Shown here piece after piece: positions 1 through 12,469 of a stretch of DNA of 64,000 nucleotides. Numbering within the stretch: the first letter of the stretch is position 1; every line of letters starts with the position of its first letter. Below the pieces are notes generated by a model, which had not been told where the DNA came from, did no database searches, and worked only from the letters and a program-made list of their open reading frames with translations. The translations under genes and the position numbers were made by a program. This stretch comes from Burhinus oedicnemus (Eukaryota; Chordata; Aves; Charadriiformes; Burhinidae), in contig VFFE01007605.1 of assembly GCA_008921705.1 (NCBI GenBank), positions 1,034,549 through 1,098,548 of the forward strand. Reading direction: 5' to 3'.

Positions 1-740
1 GTTTGGCGGCAGCGCTGGATGAAGTGATGCACCGATGGTATCCTGTATTTTGTAGTGTTGCAGCGCTAAGGAAATGTGCTCTGTATTTCCTGAAGAAAAG
101 GCTTAAAGGAAAAGAAAAATCCAAATTTCCAGCTGAATAAAAGGCAGGGAAATGATGAAATGAGCGATACGTTCCTAGTGCTTCCTATTTAACTGAAGAA
201 ACTCGATCAGGACTCCCCTTTCAGCTCTCCTGTGACACTTTCCCACCTCTCCCCTGGTATTCCACTGTGCTCCCTTTCCCCTAGCACCCAGAGAGCGACA
301 GTCGGGGCCGTTCACCTCCCCTGCAGCACCGGCTCCGTTCAGCCCACTGCCCTGAATCCTGCAGCCCAAGGAGCTGCAAAGCTGCTTCCACCATGGTGGC
401 ATCTAGCCAAGCGTCTGTGGTGGCGTGGCCCCTCCAAAACCAGCCTCTTGCCCAGTTCCTGGAAGTTTGCTGAAGGACCATCTACTCCAGTTTTGGAGAT
501 GACCAGGAGCTTTCTCTTCAGAGGAGCCCAAATAGCATTGCAGCGACCCTCGAACTCTGCCTCCCGTGACCCTGCTCTGAGCAGCCATTTCTTTTACGAT
601 GTTTCATTAGTCATTGACTTCTCGTACTTTTTTCCAGAAGAAAAAGGAGCATCAGGAAAAGCTGTGGAGAATTTAGCTTTGTCCCAATTACTATTTCATA
701 TTATTACATCAAATTACAGGAGAAAATACTGTTCTGTGTA
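1..740. other. Non-coding flank before the first CR1 copy
   Basis: No recognisable gene is present. The stretch from about 230 to 560 is GC-richer than its surroundings. It contains an open frame on the + strand (232-783) whose translation has no domain I know and which runs on into the CR1 3' end, so I take it as a chance frame. No other repeat was seen. Confidence 0.6.
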
Positions 741-878
741 TCATCTCTGGAAGTGTTCAAGGCCAGGTTGGATGGGGCTTTGAGCAACCAGGTCTAGTGG
801 GAGGTGTTCCTGCCCATGGCAGGGGGGTTGGAACTAGATGGTCTTTAAGGTCCCTTCCAACCTAAACCATTCTATGAA
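741..878 (+). mobile_element. CR1 LINE, 5'-truncated 3' end
   Basis: This is the last ~138 bp of a CR1 non-LTR retrotransposon. The text follows the familiar avian CR1 3' end: a phrase about a 'ggaagtgttcaaggccagg' block, then GGTTGGATGGGGCTTTGAGC, the CCCATGGCAGGGGGGTTGG block, and finally CCCTTCCAACCTAAACCATTCTATG. Only one partial ATTCTATG unit remains at the tail. It contains no coding sequence and is severely 5'-truncated, as most CR1 copies are. The insertion lies in the same subfamily style as the fragment at 36286-36389, which is in the opposite orientation. Confidence 0.95.
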
Positions 879-1351
879 ACCTTCTCACTATGCTTGTTCC
901 AGTATTTTTTGCTCCTTCGTGCTGTATATAAATTCTATCTCCTGGGGGTTTGTAGACTTTCAGTGCTAATAGGGTCATAATGTTTGTTTATTTGATTTTT
1001 CAGATTCATTAGAAATTGCCAGCTCCCTGGGGGCTTTTCTTCCTCCAAGTAGATAGAGCTGCAAGAGAAACTTGAACCATGTAGACACTGAAACTTATGG
1101 TTGAGGTGTGTCGCCCCTCGCTGCCCCTGGCACGGGCCTAGGCTGGGGGTTCATTTCTCCTGTGCCAGCTCTTACTGGTCCTGTTGTTTCAGCTTGCTTT
1201 TGACTGGGACATGTTGCACAAGGGTTGCAGGGCAAAATTAGTATTTGTTATATATTAAATAAGTATTTGTATGCTTTTAATTTGTTTTTAGCTTGTCAAA
1301 GAAGGACTTTGATTTTTAACAATGGTGTTGATAATCACGAAAATCTTTTTT

Positions 1352-1367
1352 AAAAAAAAAAAAAAAA
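1352..1367. repeat. Homopolymer A16
   Basis: Sixteen consecutive A residues directly follow a short T run, so the local text is TTTTTT-A16. No poly(A) signal or retrocopy is evident upstream. Confidence 0.9.
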
Positions 1368-4300
1368 TCTTAAAATCATGGCCTTTCATCACAGTTCAAG
1401 TGTATCTTTGAAACATTTTCAAGTTGTTCTTTTCAAGTCGATCAGTCCCCTGTTGCATTCAGGTCCTCCTTTTCCCAGCTTTGTTTGGCCATGGAGATGG
1501 GAATCTTCGCTGGTGAAAAGTGGGATTTTTATGCAATGCCCGGCTTTCGGGAACTGCTGTTTGGGGGGAAAATGCCCATTCTAGCATAAGACTTGGAAAA
1601 ACAATAGTGATCGCTAATATTGATAAAACTAAAACACTGTTGGTGTTTGACTGGGACCGCACAGCTTCTTGCTAGTGGTAACGCCTTTGAGTTGGCTCAG
1701 CATTAGCAGCACCAGGGGACCGTGTCGGTGGTGGCATGGCATCAGATGGGACAAGCACACGGCATGACTTTCCCCGTGCTTTGTGCTTGTGGAAAAACAT
1801 AAAAAAAGCTTTATATTGCACTTTTTTACAGTGTTTAAAGAACTGGGGCCGAGCTAGCTGGGATGCCTTGTAGCACCGCAAATACCGGAGATAATAGGGA
1901 TGTGTGTTTTCTGTTCTTAAGTGTAGCGTGCTTGTGCCTTTCCTTGTCTGTAGGAGTCCTGTTCTGTAAAACTGGCTTTTGTGTTTATGGGTTTTCATTT
2001 GCAGTGGTACATGTTAGCTGGAACGGAAGGTATTTGAGTGGTCTCCTAATGACTAGGAGGGGGGGAAAAATTTCCGCAGCCATCCCCATACCCTTTTTGG
2101 ATGGGGAGAGGGAGTGGGATGAGGGCTTTACATAGCGCTGCACCCCCTTTGTTAGCACACGGCCTTCCTTTGAGGGAAGTGAGCTGCTTGATCGCTCTCT
2201 GCCAGCCCTCAGCTGATGCTGCCTGTGGGGGTTTTGTTCGTTCTTGGTTCAGTTTTGTACAAGAACTAACAGACACCAGCTCAAAGTCCCTCAGCGCTTC
2301 TTTTTTTTCTTTTTTCTTTTCTTTAAAGCTGCTTCCCAGGGAGCCTGAGTTACACACTGGGGGTTCCCAGGGAGCATGGAGAGGGAGGCACAGCTTGGGG
2401 AATATTATCTTATTTTTTCCCCCCTCTGCCACTTTCTCAGGCCAGCCATCTCTGAAGTCAGGGCAGGAAATGAAGGGGCTGAGAGGTCAGGGGTGCCGGG
2501 GGAGTGCTAAGGACCAGCAGTGACTCTCTGGGCTTGCGCACAAAAGCGGAAGACTTTGGATGTACTTAGTAGGGTTTCCAGTTCAGTTTTGTTCCTAGCG
2601 AAGCCTAAAAGATAAACCTGCGGCACTTCCAAAAGGGGAATATAACTTTGCGTTGAAGTGGGTGCTGTGGTTGGAGTGCAGCGTTGTTTGTATTTTGGGT
2701 CGGAGCAGTACGGATGCTGCGGGAAATACAACGCATTGCTTGTGAAAAGTCTGTAGGGATTACCTTTGTAGCTGTGTCCTTGTTGCTGTCTTAATTAGTT
2801 TGGGCATCAGCTGTCATCAAAAACTGCAAGATGCTGTCCAGAACTTGAGTCTCAAACTAGAAGTGTCCTCTTGTAGTTTCCTGGTGTTATTCAGTGTATG
2901 AGAGGATATTTTTAAGCGCTTTTCCAAAACTTTCCATATAAATTTTCCAGAGTTGAGCAACATAGCTCACAACATCACTAGAGAGGGCTTCAGAGTAGCT
3001 TCTCAAAGGATTCCCAGATCATCAGAGCATGACTGAGGGAAATGGAAGCAGCTTTCCTCAGTCTGAACCTTAGTTTAAGCTCAGTCTTGTTTAGACACTG
3101 CTGTGCCAGTGTGTGATCTCCTGCCCAGGTTAAAACCAATTAAATGAGGTTGTGGGCAAGGGAAACGGAGAAAAATGTGCAGTGCCTGGTGCCAGGACTG
3201 GGTGCATGGTTGGGAACGGGGAATTGAAGAACAGGAATGGCTGTTTTCAGCAGCCCCCTGCTCCTGGCCGGCCCCATCCAACAGATGTGTCCATCTGCAT
3301 CCTCTTCTGCTGCACATAGTGTTTGCAGCCATGTCCTCCAAGTTTTTGTCCTCCCCATGCATGCCCAACCCCTTTTAGGTTGGCAAAAGAGCCTTCCCAG
3401 GTTAAATGCCTGAGCCTTTTTAGATGATTGGCTGCATCTGTGCATGGTCAGTTTAAGGAGGGACAGAGAAAAGTGATGAGCTTCTGGCATGGCCAGAGGT
3501 GACCTTGTTGATGTGCTGCAGCTGTTTCTCTCCCAGGAGGTAACTGGGGCTGCTTAGCCTTCCTTACCTTGCAGGGATGCACTTTTAAAAAACACCCTGA
3601 GGAATGGCATTTCAGGGCTTTTGCTTTTTTAGTATAAGTAATTGCAAATAGTAATTGTTTGTTTATTTTGCACCCCTGCGCCCAAGTCATGGTGCGTGGT
3701 AGGTGCCGCTCACCCTGTGGGTGCTGACAGATTGAAGCCTGGAGTGTTTTACATTTAGAGGATGTTTTTTCCCGAGTGATAACGAAGCTTTGTTACCATT
3801 TGCTTGATGATCTTGTGAGAACTCCAGTGAACTACTAGAAAAAACATCTGGAAAGTAAACTTATTTCCTTTTTTGCATTGTCTCCTCATGGATTTAAATA
3901 ATAGGGAAGTAAATTCTTGGGCTTTTTAATTAGAATTTTGTTTAGTACTCCTTTATGAATAATAGATTGGATATCTGTTGTGCAGGTCTCCTGGCTTGAA
4001 TTACTCTACTTAATTCCACATATTTTTTGCCTGAAACCTCTCAGGCTTCTTTATTTTACAAGAAGTTTGTCCCTTTCTTTTTCCTTCTGTTATGATTTTT
4101 ATATTGTGTGCCCTTAAAAAAGAAAGAAAAAAAGCTGCATATGTGTAGTGTGCTGCTTTTTTTTTGAGCATTGCTAATAAACACACATTTGTAAACCATT
4201 AGCTTTAAGAATTAATAAGATCAGTTTTGGCGATTCTGTCAAATTGGATGTTCCTTTATCTTAGAGGAAGACTTTCCAAGTCATAAGTGGACCAACTCCC

Positions 4301-5695
4301 ATTGGCTTTTTGGAAGAGTAAGATGCATTTCTGCCTTATGCACCCTTTTCTTATTAGGATGCAACTTCTTGACCTCCTAAGCTTGTGTAGATACAACTAT
4401 AATTGTATCGGATTTTTATTATTCAATTATGAAGTTCCAAAGAGGTGGTTAAAAATGTCTGATATTCTTCCAGTATTCCTGAACAGTTCTCCTGTGGCCT
4501 TGTACTGAATGCTCCTTAAAGTAGATTATGTCTGTAAACTGTTCCATGGGCTTAAAAGGAATAGGAAAAGTATCCTCTGCCATCTATGTGGTGATATCCA
4601 TAGTTCATTAAAGAAAATGCATGGGCTGCTTAGGATGGCTTCGTTTCTTCCTCCGTTTTCTCAGCTCACTTCACACTGCTTACTGCTTTTTGCCCCTGTT
4701 AGCTGGTGTTTGGGTTTTGACCCTCTCTGGGGTTTTCTTGGCTCTTCCTTTCCTCCTGCTGCAGTCGGAAATATCCTGTTGCAGGAGGTGCAGCATGACG
4801 GTTGCTCTCATCATGAGCTGAGAAGCTTGTGCCCTTGGGGCAGGAGGAGGTGGAGGTCCTGCAGCTGCCCCTGCCAAAAGCCTAGTGTCTCCTTGGGGCT
4901 GCTGTCCTTGCACAGCCATGGCAGTTGGTGCCAGGGGCCTGGTGTAGGACCTCTTATTGTACTGGTGCCTTCTCTGTCCTTCACTGCTGGAAGAGCATGC
5001 TCATACCTGAAGGAGCAGGGCAGACTTAACGTGGGTTTATAGTGGTTTTTCCCTTTAATCACGTGGCTTGCTGCACATTGGGAGCTTGATTGGTACCCTG
5101 TGCACTGCACGGGCGGTGTCAGACATCAGCTACTGGCCCCAGTTACCATCATGAGCTGTGTTTCCTGGGAGATGAGGCACCCTGGTCTCTTGCTGCCTAT
5201 TTTTGATGTTAGGGAGTCGCTTTCTGTGCCAGACTGAGTTACTTCCAACTCTTGCTTGTTTACTTGCCAAAGTTGTCAGTGTGGAGCCTTCTAATGCTGA
5301 CATCGCTCTTTTTGTTCCTATAGGTCTCTTGATCCAGCCAGAACACGGATTCACACGTTAGGTTAGAACTGATTGTTAACCTTTGTGAAAGCTTATTTCT
5401 GTTTGTATTTAGAAAGAAATACATGCTCAGTTTTCAGACGTAAAGTTGTAAAATCATCTCATAGAGCAAACATGCATTCTGCATTACCTCAGTTAGTGTT
5501 GCAACTTTGTAGAAAAACAAATGATCTTCATCAAAAATAACAGAGAGCTGGTGCCAGCTCTTCTATTGCTCAATTCTCACATTTTTCCAACAAGCACCTT
5601 CATGCTTGGGAGGAGCTGCACGTAGGCATCTGCAAAGCCATCTCATCATTCCCATCCTTATTCCCACTCATAAATCTCTCTGTAGTTATCAAGAC

Positions 5696-5696
<1 letters not shown>

Positions 5697-5724
<28 letters not shown>
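5697..5724. repeat. Homopolymer A28
   Basis: Twenty-eight consecutive A residues form one of the two longest uninterrupted homopolymers in the window. A retroposed 3' tail is possible. However, the ~150 bp upstream shows no canonical AATAAA close to the tract and no gene-like frame. Length polymorphism and sequencing error are likely here. Confidence 0.9.
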
Positions 5725-5727
<3 letters not shown>

Positions 5728-6079
5728 TGGCTGCTAGGATGCTGATACTACATTGATCGCTAGGGGGTTTTGTGCTCCTGTCTTGGTTTGGTTGTGCTGT
5801 TACCTTATGAATTGAAGGCTTTTTGTGTTAAAGGATTCCCTTTGCACTGTGTTTATGCAGTACTTGCCATGGTTCTTGTGCATGACTGGGATGGGATGAC
5901 ACAGTGATGCCAAAAAATACAAGCGCTGCTAATAAGGGTAAAATTTGCCTGGCAGCACTATAAGCTCCTTAGTTTCCAAAGAGAGGAATGAATTTCCCTT
6001 ATGGATGGCACTTGCCTACCTGCTTCCCAGAGCTGTTGAATTGCTTTTCTTCCCTGAAAACATTGGTTTGTACTGGAAG

Positions 6080-6101
6080 AAAAAAAAAAAAAAAAAAAAA
6101 A
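6080..6101. repeat. Homopolymer A22
   Basis: Twenty-two consecutive A residues lie about 360 bp after the A28 tract. The poly-Lys and poly-Phe stretches in overlapping frames on either strand come only from this tract, so those frames are not evidence for genes. Confidence 0.9.
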
Positions 6102-6781
6102 GCCAAAGAAACACCAAAGGAGAGATTTGTACTTTTTTCCTCCCTCTTTGTTGCTGGGTTTTGAGGATGGCTAACATGGAGCCAGGTGTTTAGCTGGAGA
6201 GAAAGCCATTGGCACAACTGTGCCATGGCTGTCGTTGCTGCTCTGTGATGCCAGGGCAGATCTTGTAGACCTCCCCGTTGCTGAAGCTGCTCTCTCCTCA
6301 AGACATTCATAGCTGAGGAGTGAGCAGTCATTCCTGAAAGGTCAAAGAGGAAACAGTTTGTCTTCTCAGAGTCCAGTGATACTTCCTTTTCATTAATTGA
6401 TCTCCCAGTGCCGAACATCAGAATGACTTTTGAAGAATGAAACAAGCAGTCAGGACTGTTCTTTAGAAGATATTTTAAGTGTTTGCAATAGAATCTGTGT
6501 GGTTCATGATCTTAGTGGTAGTTTTCCAGATTAGCTAAGAGTCAATGGAGGGGTCAGTTACACATGCAAGGAGAGGAGGAGCTGGGAGAATAAACACGGG
6601 AGAAAAATATTGTATGTTGCAATAAAAATAAGCAAAGTCCTTCTCATGGGCTCTTGCACTCTAGGCTGGGTTTGATGGGCAGTGTGAGGTTTGCAGCTGT
6701 CATTCTCCAGCCTCTTGATGTGACAGCTTCATAACCTGGGAGGTCTTGAAATACAAGCAGCAGATCAAAAGCAAGAGGAGG

Positions 6782-6822
6782 AATTCAGGCTCTGGGCTCG
6801 ATGTTTGCCCAGAGCCTGAATT
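6782..6822. repeat. Perfect 16-bp inverted repeat with 9-nt loop
   Basis: The left arm at 6782-6797 reads AATTCAGGCTCTGGGC. The right arm at 6807-6822 is its exact reverse complement, GCCCAGAGCCTGAATT. The loop 6798-6806 is TCGATGTTT. Weaker pairing outside the stem is possible (CAAG 6772-6775 with CTTG 6834-6837, AAAA 6767-6770 with TTTT 6838-6841), but a large asymmetric internal loop separates it from the main stem. The shape could be a hairpin in RNA or a scar of template switching. No function is known to me. Confidence 0.9.
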
Positions 6823-9800
6823 AGGTTATGTTACTTGTTTTAATTTTATTTTTTTTTTTTGGAAGTACACAAGGGAATTGTGTGCTGCTAGCACTGCAGC
6901 TTTTTTTGCGGTTTGCAGATGTAAATGCAATGCTCGGTGCTAACAACACTAACTAAAAGGCTCTTGCTTTGATTTATGGCTGGTACGCATGGCAATGAAA
7001 TTGTATCCCAAGCGTGAGCGCACTGGTATGAGTGCCATGCGGGATGTGTCTGCCCAAGAAACAGGTGGTCACGTATTATTTGGGGGCTCTAAATCTCCTG
7101 CATTGTATGTTTTGTATAGGGTGAAACTTAACGTTCAGCTGTTGGCTGCCTTTGATGGCCGTGCTTGTTTGCTCAGGAAAAGTGGCTGGCGCTGCAAAGG
7201 CAGGATAATTCTGCTCCTGCAGCTGTATTGGCAGATTTCCTTTCTGTAGTCAAACGGAATTTTATTTTGGTGCAAGTTGTCAGTTGTAGCTATTTTCCCC
7301 TGCAGACAAGATAGAAGGATGGATGACTCTGCTGTAATAGTTATCCTTACATTTACAGACAGTTCCCTTCTCTAAAAGGGTTAATGCATTTTGTTACCAG
7401 TGTGCAGCAGAAATCTTATTTGACTAGTACCATCAAACACCAAAACATTTCTATTCTGCAGCAAACTTCAAAGGGGGAGAAGCAGAAGAACAAGGCTAGA
7501 AAGAAGATAAAAACAAACATGCTGACTATCCAGGATGCCGTAAAGCCTTTATTGCTTTTGCTTGGGAAGACCTTCATAATTCTACCAGACCTGAACTCAA
7601 AGCAATAAAATCTTTAAAGGAATCTGTACCATCATATGTTCTCTCTATACTTGAATTTCATAAGCAATGTAAACATGGAATTTTACCAGGCTGTAGTCCC
7701 AGGGGGAGGCTCTTACATACACAAATAAGAACAAGGATATTAGTGCTTTTCCCCAATTTTTTTTTCCTTGCATGTTGTTTACCGCTTAGATTTCATGGAC
7801 TCATATATTTTTCCTGATTATTATCCAAAAGGAAACCACAGTAATTAGGGAGGTTTTGGTATATGTTAACATCCTAGCATGTCTCCATAAAAGAGAAAAT
7901 GATGATGATATGACTTGGGGACTTTGGGTCAAATAGTGTTGTAAACCTCTGTCTGACAGTCCCTCCCTTGGAGCTGTGCTCTTCATGGCAGTATCGAAGT
8001 AACACACTGGGATGTTGGTGTGAGGAAGCTCTCAGACTTGTGTCTCCGTGACGAATATCACTAGGACATCAGGGTACTGTTAGTTATCTGGAGGCTAGGG
8101 AGTCTGTGGAAATTGTTTTTTAAAAGGAAAAAAAGTAGAAAAACTTTTAGATGTATGTTTATGTTCTTAGGACTCTGTTTCCAATTGAGAACCTGATTCA
8201 GCTATAGGGTTTAAAGTCTTCTGCAGATGTTCATGTGTTAGGTTTTGTAGCACGAATATTCTTGCTCTGAAGTGAACTTTCATTGAGAGATGAGATCTGT
8301 GGACTTGTGTAGAAAGCTGCTTTTGGTTCTTGTGATGATAAACTGAAAAGTGGAGATTCGAGATCCCTGTTTGGTGTAAACCACTGTAATCCTGCGGTGT
8401 AAAGTGGAGAAATTGTGTGGTGTGGGTGAAAGACGAGTGTGCTTTTCTTGGAAATAAGAAGGGAAAAGAGACTCAGACTCCTTGGAGAATGTATTGGTTG
8501 GGTGTAATCCAGTTGTGGACTGCAAAGAAAGCGAGATGTGCGATGAACTTGGTTTATCGTCTTGTAAAATCACTGTTCACTGTCTAATTATTTGTTGTGT
8601 TCAGTTGGAATTTTCTCAATTTTTTAACATACACAAATGCACATTTTTTAATAGATGCAGAATTGATCTGGCCAGAATCAGATACAAATTCTTATGATGT
8701 TTATGTATCCAGGAGGTAACTTTTGTAGAGACAACTTTTAACAGCAGTCCTAAGTGTTAATCTCTTTTGTTTGTGTTTTTTTAAAAGTATCTCTCCGAGA
8801 TGCATGTTTCTGATCAATCTTTGTCCCTCCTTTGTCTCTTCCTAACCAGCCTCCCTCAAATTTCTTAAGATACAGCTGTCATAGTAGCTTGAAAGGTGTG
8901 GTGGCATGTTTGACTAGGCGGTTTCAATAAAAGCAGGACAAGCCTATGGGACACATCTGTTATGAGCTCACCAAGGAGCTTTCCTTGAGGTCAAAGCTGA
9001 ACATGTGTTGTGAAGAACTTGGGTGTGGTTGGGTTGGGGTTTTGCTCCACTACATGGGGTTTTGGGGGTTGTTTTCTAATGACAAGATACATGTGTGGGG
9101 CATCCGTGTTGTAATTTCCCAACAGCTGCTTGAGTGCCAGGCGATAAAATGACAGACGAAATGTGGTGCGGATAAATAGTCATGCATGTGGGAGAGGAGT
9201 GAGTAATTATTGGGAAAGACGAGAGAAATTTAGGCCTCACCTACATCTTGAAACAGTAAGTGTCTTCTCCCTTCTCCAAAAGGAGATAGATCTCCAAAGT
9301 GCACAGAGGCGGGATGCAAAGGATGATGAAAGTTACGGAACAGCAAGGAACGGTTAAATAGACAGTTCTGGTGTGATTTCAGATACCTGCCCAAGAGCAA
9401 GGCGAGGCCCCTGGGTGTTTTGGTTGGCATGGTTTGGGTTTTTAGCCAGGAAAAGAGTGCAAATGCAGTCCCCTGTGAGCACAGATCCCGCAGTTGTTTC
9501 CTGTCCCCAGGAAAATCACAGGAGCTGGGAACGTGCGCAGCATAAGAGATGATCCTTGGCCTGGGAAAAGCATCCTCCTGATCCCCACCATTGGACACGG
9601 GTTAATAATACGGAGAGGAGTCATCCCACACATGTTCATGTTTCAACTTCTTACTAATGTTGTCATGTTCGTCAGCAAAACTGACAACAGCAGAACCACA
9701 TAATGCTTTCTCCCCCCAGCACGGCTGTACTCCCTCGTGTAGTGCAGTTGGAAGTTTCATTCCCAGTGATTTTTTTTTTTTTAATATTTTTACCAGTCTA

Positions 9801-10200
9801 AATCCTGTTCATACTCATGGCATGCAATCGTAACCCACCGTAGAGAAAACTGGATTCGCGCGTTTGGCAGACCAGTTGTTATGATGGCATGTGTGCACCA
9901 AAACCCAGGCAAATCCTTGCACAGTTGTGCAGCAGACTTTTGAGACTGTTGTTTTGTGTATTCACTGGGCCTTCTCTTTTCATTAAAAGTAATCCTATAG
10001 TGGTTTTCTGATTAGAATTAAGCTCACGTTATTTCTGAAACATGTCCATAGGCTGAGTTCTGCTGAAACTGTTTTTTGGGCGGTTGTTGAACCCAAACCA
10101 ACCAAATGTTAAGGTTCTCCTGTTGATTTCACTAGAGCTCCAGTTCGGTCTGAAGTTACATGGGAGCTTTTTTTTTGGTAGGTTGATGACTTTTTGGCTT

Positions 10201-10216
10201 CCCCCCCTCCCCCCCG
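10201..10216. repeat. C7-T-C8 tract (G-rich on the - strand)
   Basis: Fifteen C residues are interrupted by a single T. On the - strand this is G8-A-G7, which offers four G-triplets with very short linkers and could fold as a G-quadruplex or simply be an unstable homopolymer. Confidence 0.8.
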
Positions 10217-11114
10217 TGGAATAAAAAGGCGCTATTTCTCAGATTCAGGCAGCTGCAGGTGAGATTTCCTGTTCTTAATAAAGCATCACATAGCTGGACA
10301 AATGGTTGTCTCTTACGTGATGCAGGAACTGGTCTTGGCTGTCTGCTTGTGAAGGGGAGTCTTGTCATATCAAAACAAAGGAAGAACCTCCAAATGTTCA
10401 AGTGTAAGATAGCTGGAGGCATTTAAGAATCTGGACCCCTAAAAACTTGCATGAATATTGAAAGAAAAAAAACCTGCTTATAACTAGCCATAGTTTAATG
10501 ACAAGCTTTCAGAATAATTTCTCATGTGCAGTTTTACTAGCGGTAGTCATTAACAAGAAAATGCCTTCGGTCCTTTTATGTGCAACATCAAACTTGGCTA
10601 GTTAATGTTTCCCAATTAAACAGGCCAGAAATGGGCAGACGCTAAGCTGAGTTCATCTGCCTAAATGTATGCACTGTTGAATGCCAAAATATGCCCATTG
10701 TCTGGGTCTGAGTCCACCAGATAGACCCAGCTAAAAGTCCACGGTGAGAAGCCAGCCCTTCTGGGGACAGAAGATCTTTCTGAAGGCTGGCATTAAGAGG
10801 AATTGAGTTGTGACCAATACTTTCCTTTGACTGTAAAGGTGTCTGGATGACCAGCTCTAATGGAAAACTCTACCTCGAAGGCAAGTCAAGGCAGGTGAGA
10901 GAAATCCCACTCTCAAATCCTTATCAAACATGCTGGAATAATTTTGCTTTGGTTTGAGGCTTTCTTTCATAACGTAGTGCCAAGAATAGGGAACTACCTT
11001 CAATTTACTCAAGAATTTAGTTGTTATAACTTCTTTCAGATAGAAACATGCGAACACGTTTCGTAATTTCCTTTACAATTGTGTGCATCCATCTATGCAA
11101 ATATACAGGCTGTT

Positions 11115-11177
11115 TGAATTATTTAATGTCTGAGTGCTTTGAAAATGTAATGTGCTGTGTAAATGCAAAGTATCAAC
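11115..11177 (+). mobile_element. Possible MIR/CORE-SINE-like 3' fragment
   Basis: The text has GAATTATTTAATGT, then GAGTGCTTTGAAAATGTAA, then GTGCTGTGTAAATGCAAAGT. This resembles the 3' part of ancient amniote MIR-type SINEs, which end in an 'AATGTTTGTAAAGCGCTTTGA ... GCTATATAAATGCAAAGTATTATT' pattern as I remember it. The match is diverged and short, as expected for an old element. I judged it by eye, so it needs a profile search. Confidence 0.45.
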
Positions 11178-12438
11178 GATATAGTCCTACGATTAATAAG
11201 GCCTTTTATTAAATAAATGCCGGTCCTTGCCAAAATTCCAGAGAGACTTGTGGTAGAGCATGTGTACTTAACAGGTCAGAATGTGAAAGTAATAACACAC
11301 ATTCTCAAATAGAAAACACATGTATTTGTTTTTAAACTTGGATATATTATTTTAAATTCTTAATACCCTCACCCTTCTTTGATTAAAGGGCCATAGACTA
11401 AGTGGGGTTTTGTAAGAGATTTTCTAACAGATGTTCACCGCTGAGAACATTTCAAACTGAAGACAGAACAGATGAAAATCTGTAGAGGAAAATATAATAT
11501 AATATTGATCTTTAAACCTAGAAGACTGTGGAAAATAATGAGCATAGATCTCCGTCGTTTAGCAGTTGGTGCTTTGTACTGACTGGGAGGTTGCAGAACT
11601 CCATGTACAGCAGTAGCAAGGGGAAGAAATAAAATGATAAAAGTGGGAAGTCTGGTTTCGGTCTTATTTAATACTCTGATCATACAGAGAAATTAGGCTG
11701 GTTGTGTTAATCCCAACGAATGCCACTTAAGTGAGTAGATATATAAAGTTATACTAAGGCTTAGGTCTCTGACCTATCTCAACTGCATCATCTCAAGTGG
11801 AAACATTGCTCAGATTGTTGAAGGTCTTGTTATCAAGCTCTCCTTTATTAGTATTAGGCTCAGTTCTTGTTTCTGTTCAATTTATCAGTTCTGGCTGCAA
11901 ACAGATTAGAAGCAATAGAAGCTTTATCTCAGCAAAAATTAAGCTGAAAGCCTCAAGATTTGATCATTAATAACGTTGTTTTGTTACAAAGACCACTGGA
12001 AAAAATGAAGTAATCAATGAAATAAATTGCATGGACACTTACAAGCTTGGGTTTTTTAAAAGAGATTACCTTTGCTATTGAATAGCATGTATTGCAGTAA
12101 ATTCCTTTGTAGTAGTTTTGAGGTAGGAATGGGGAGGGGGTGTGCTCCAGATCCAGGGCTTCAGTGTCCTAAAGTTATTTGTTAAGTTTAAAAGTACGAT
12201 GCGAAGGTGCCAAAGAGAGTCCCTGGCTGCTTGCATCAAAGTGGGTGTTTTGACAATTACAAAGAGGAATCTGAGATCAAAATCGTATTCTAGCACAACT
12301 ATAGATAACATCAGTAAACAAACAGAATAACCACACTAAAACAAAACACCAAAAAAATCCAAAAAGAAAACCACCCAAAGTAGAGAATGTGTGAGCTTCA
12401 ATGCTCCATGTTCACTCCTCTGTATCTTTCTCAAAGAC

Positions 12439-12469
<31 letters not shown>

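Larger units (their letters stand above)
879..6079. other. Unique non-coding sequence with two A-runs
   Basis: About 5.2 kb with no recognised gene. It contains A-runs at 1352-1367 and 5697-5724. Several open frames of 60-180 codons occur (for example 4509-5042 on +, 2046-2432 on -). Their composition is irregular and none shows a known domain. The region around 4820-4880 is locally GC-rich but poor in CpG. Confidence 0.55.
6102..12438. other. Unique non-coding sequence
   Basis: No gene is recognised in this 6.3-kb stretch. It holds the perfect hairpin at 6782-6822, a C7-T-C8 tract at 10201-10216 and a MIR-like SINE trace at 11115-11177. Several open frames reach 60-120 codons (for example 9230-9598 on -), none with a domain I recognise. 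The part from about 10.4 to 11.7 kb is AT-rich. Confidence 0.55.

Noticed and set aside
232..783. 183-codon + strand frame near the window start
   Set aside because: It runs into the CR1 3' end, has no domain I know, and its GC-rich composition explains the scarcity of stops.
4509..5042. 177-codon + strand frame
   Set aside because: Low-order mix of Leu, Ser, Cys and Trp with no domain. Other frames are open over the same GC-rich segment, which points to composition.
5999..6445. 148-codon - strand frame with a poly-Phe stretch
   Set aside because: The Phe run is the A22 homopolymer read in reverse. Nothing else supports a gene.
7895..7958. Possible box C/D snoRNA (TGATGA near 7899 and CTGA near 7953)
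   Set aside because: Spacing is plausible, but there is no terminal stem joining the ends and no internal D'/C' pair that I can defend.
9245..9270. Strong-looking splice donor (AACA followed by GTAAGTGT) after a short open frame
   Set aside because: A lone donor-like site is common by chance, and no acceptor or known protein goes with it.
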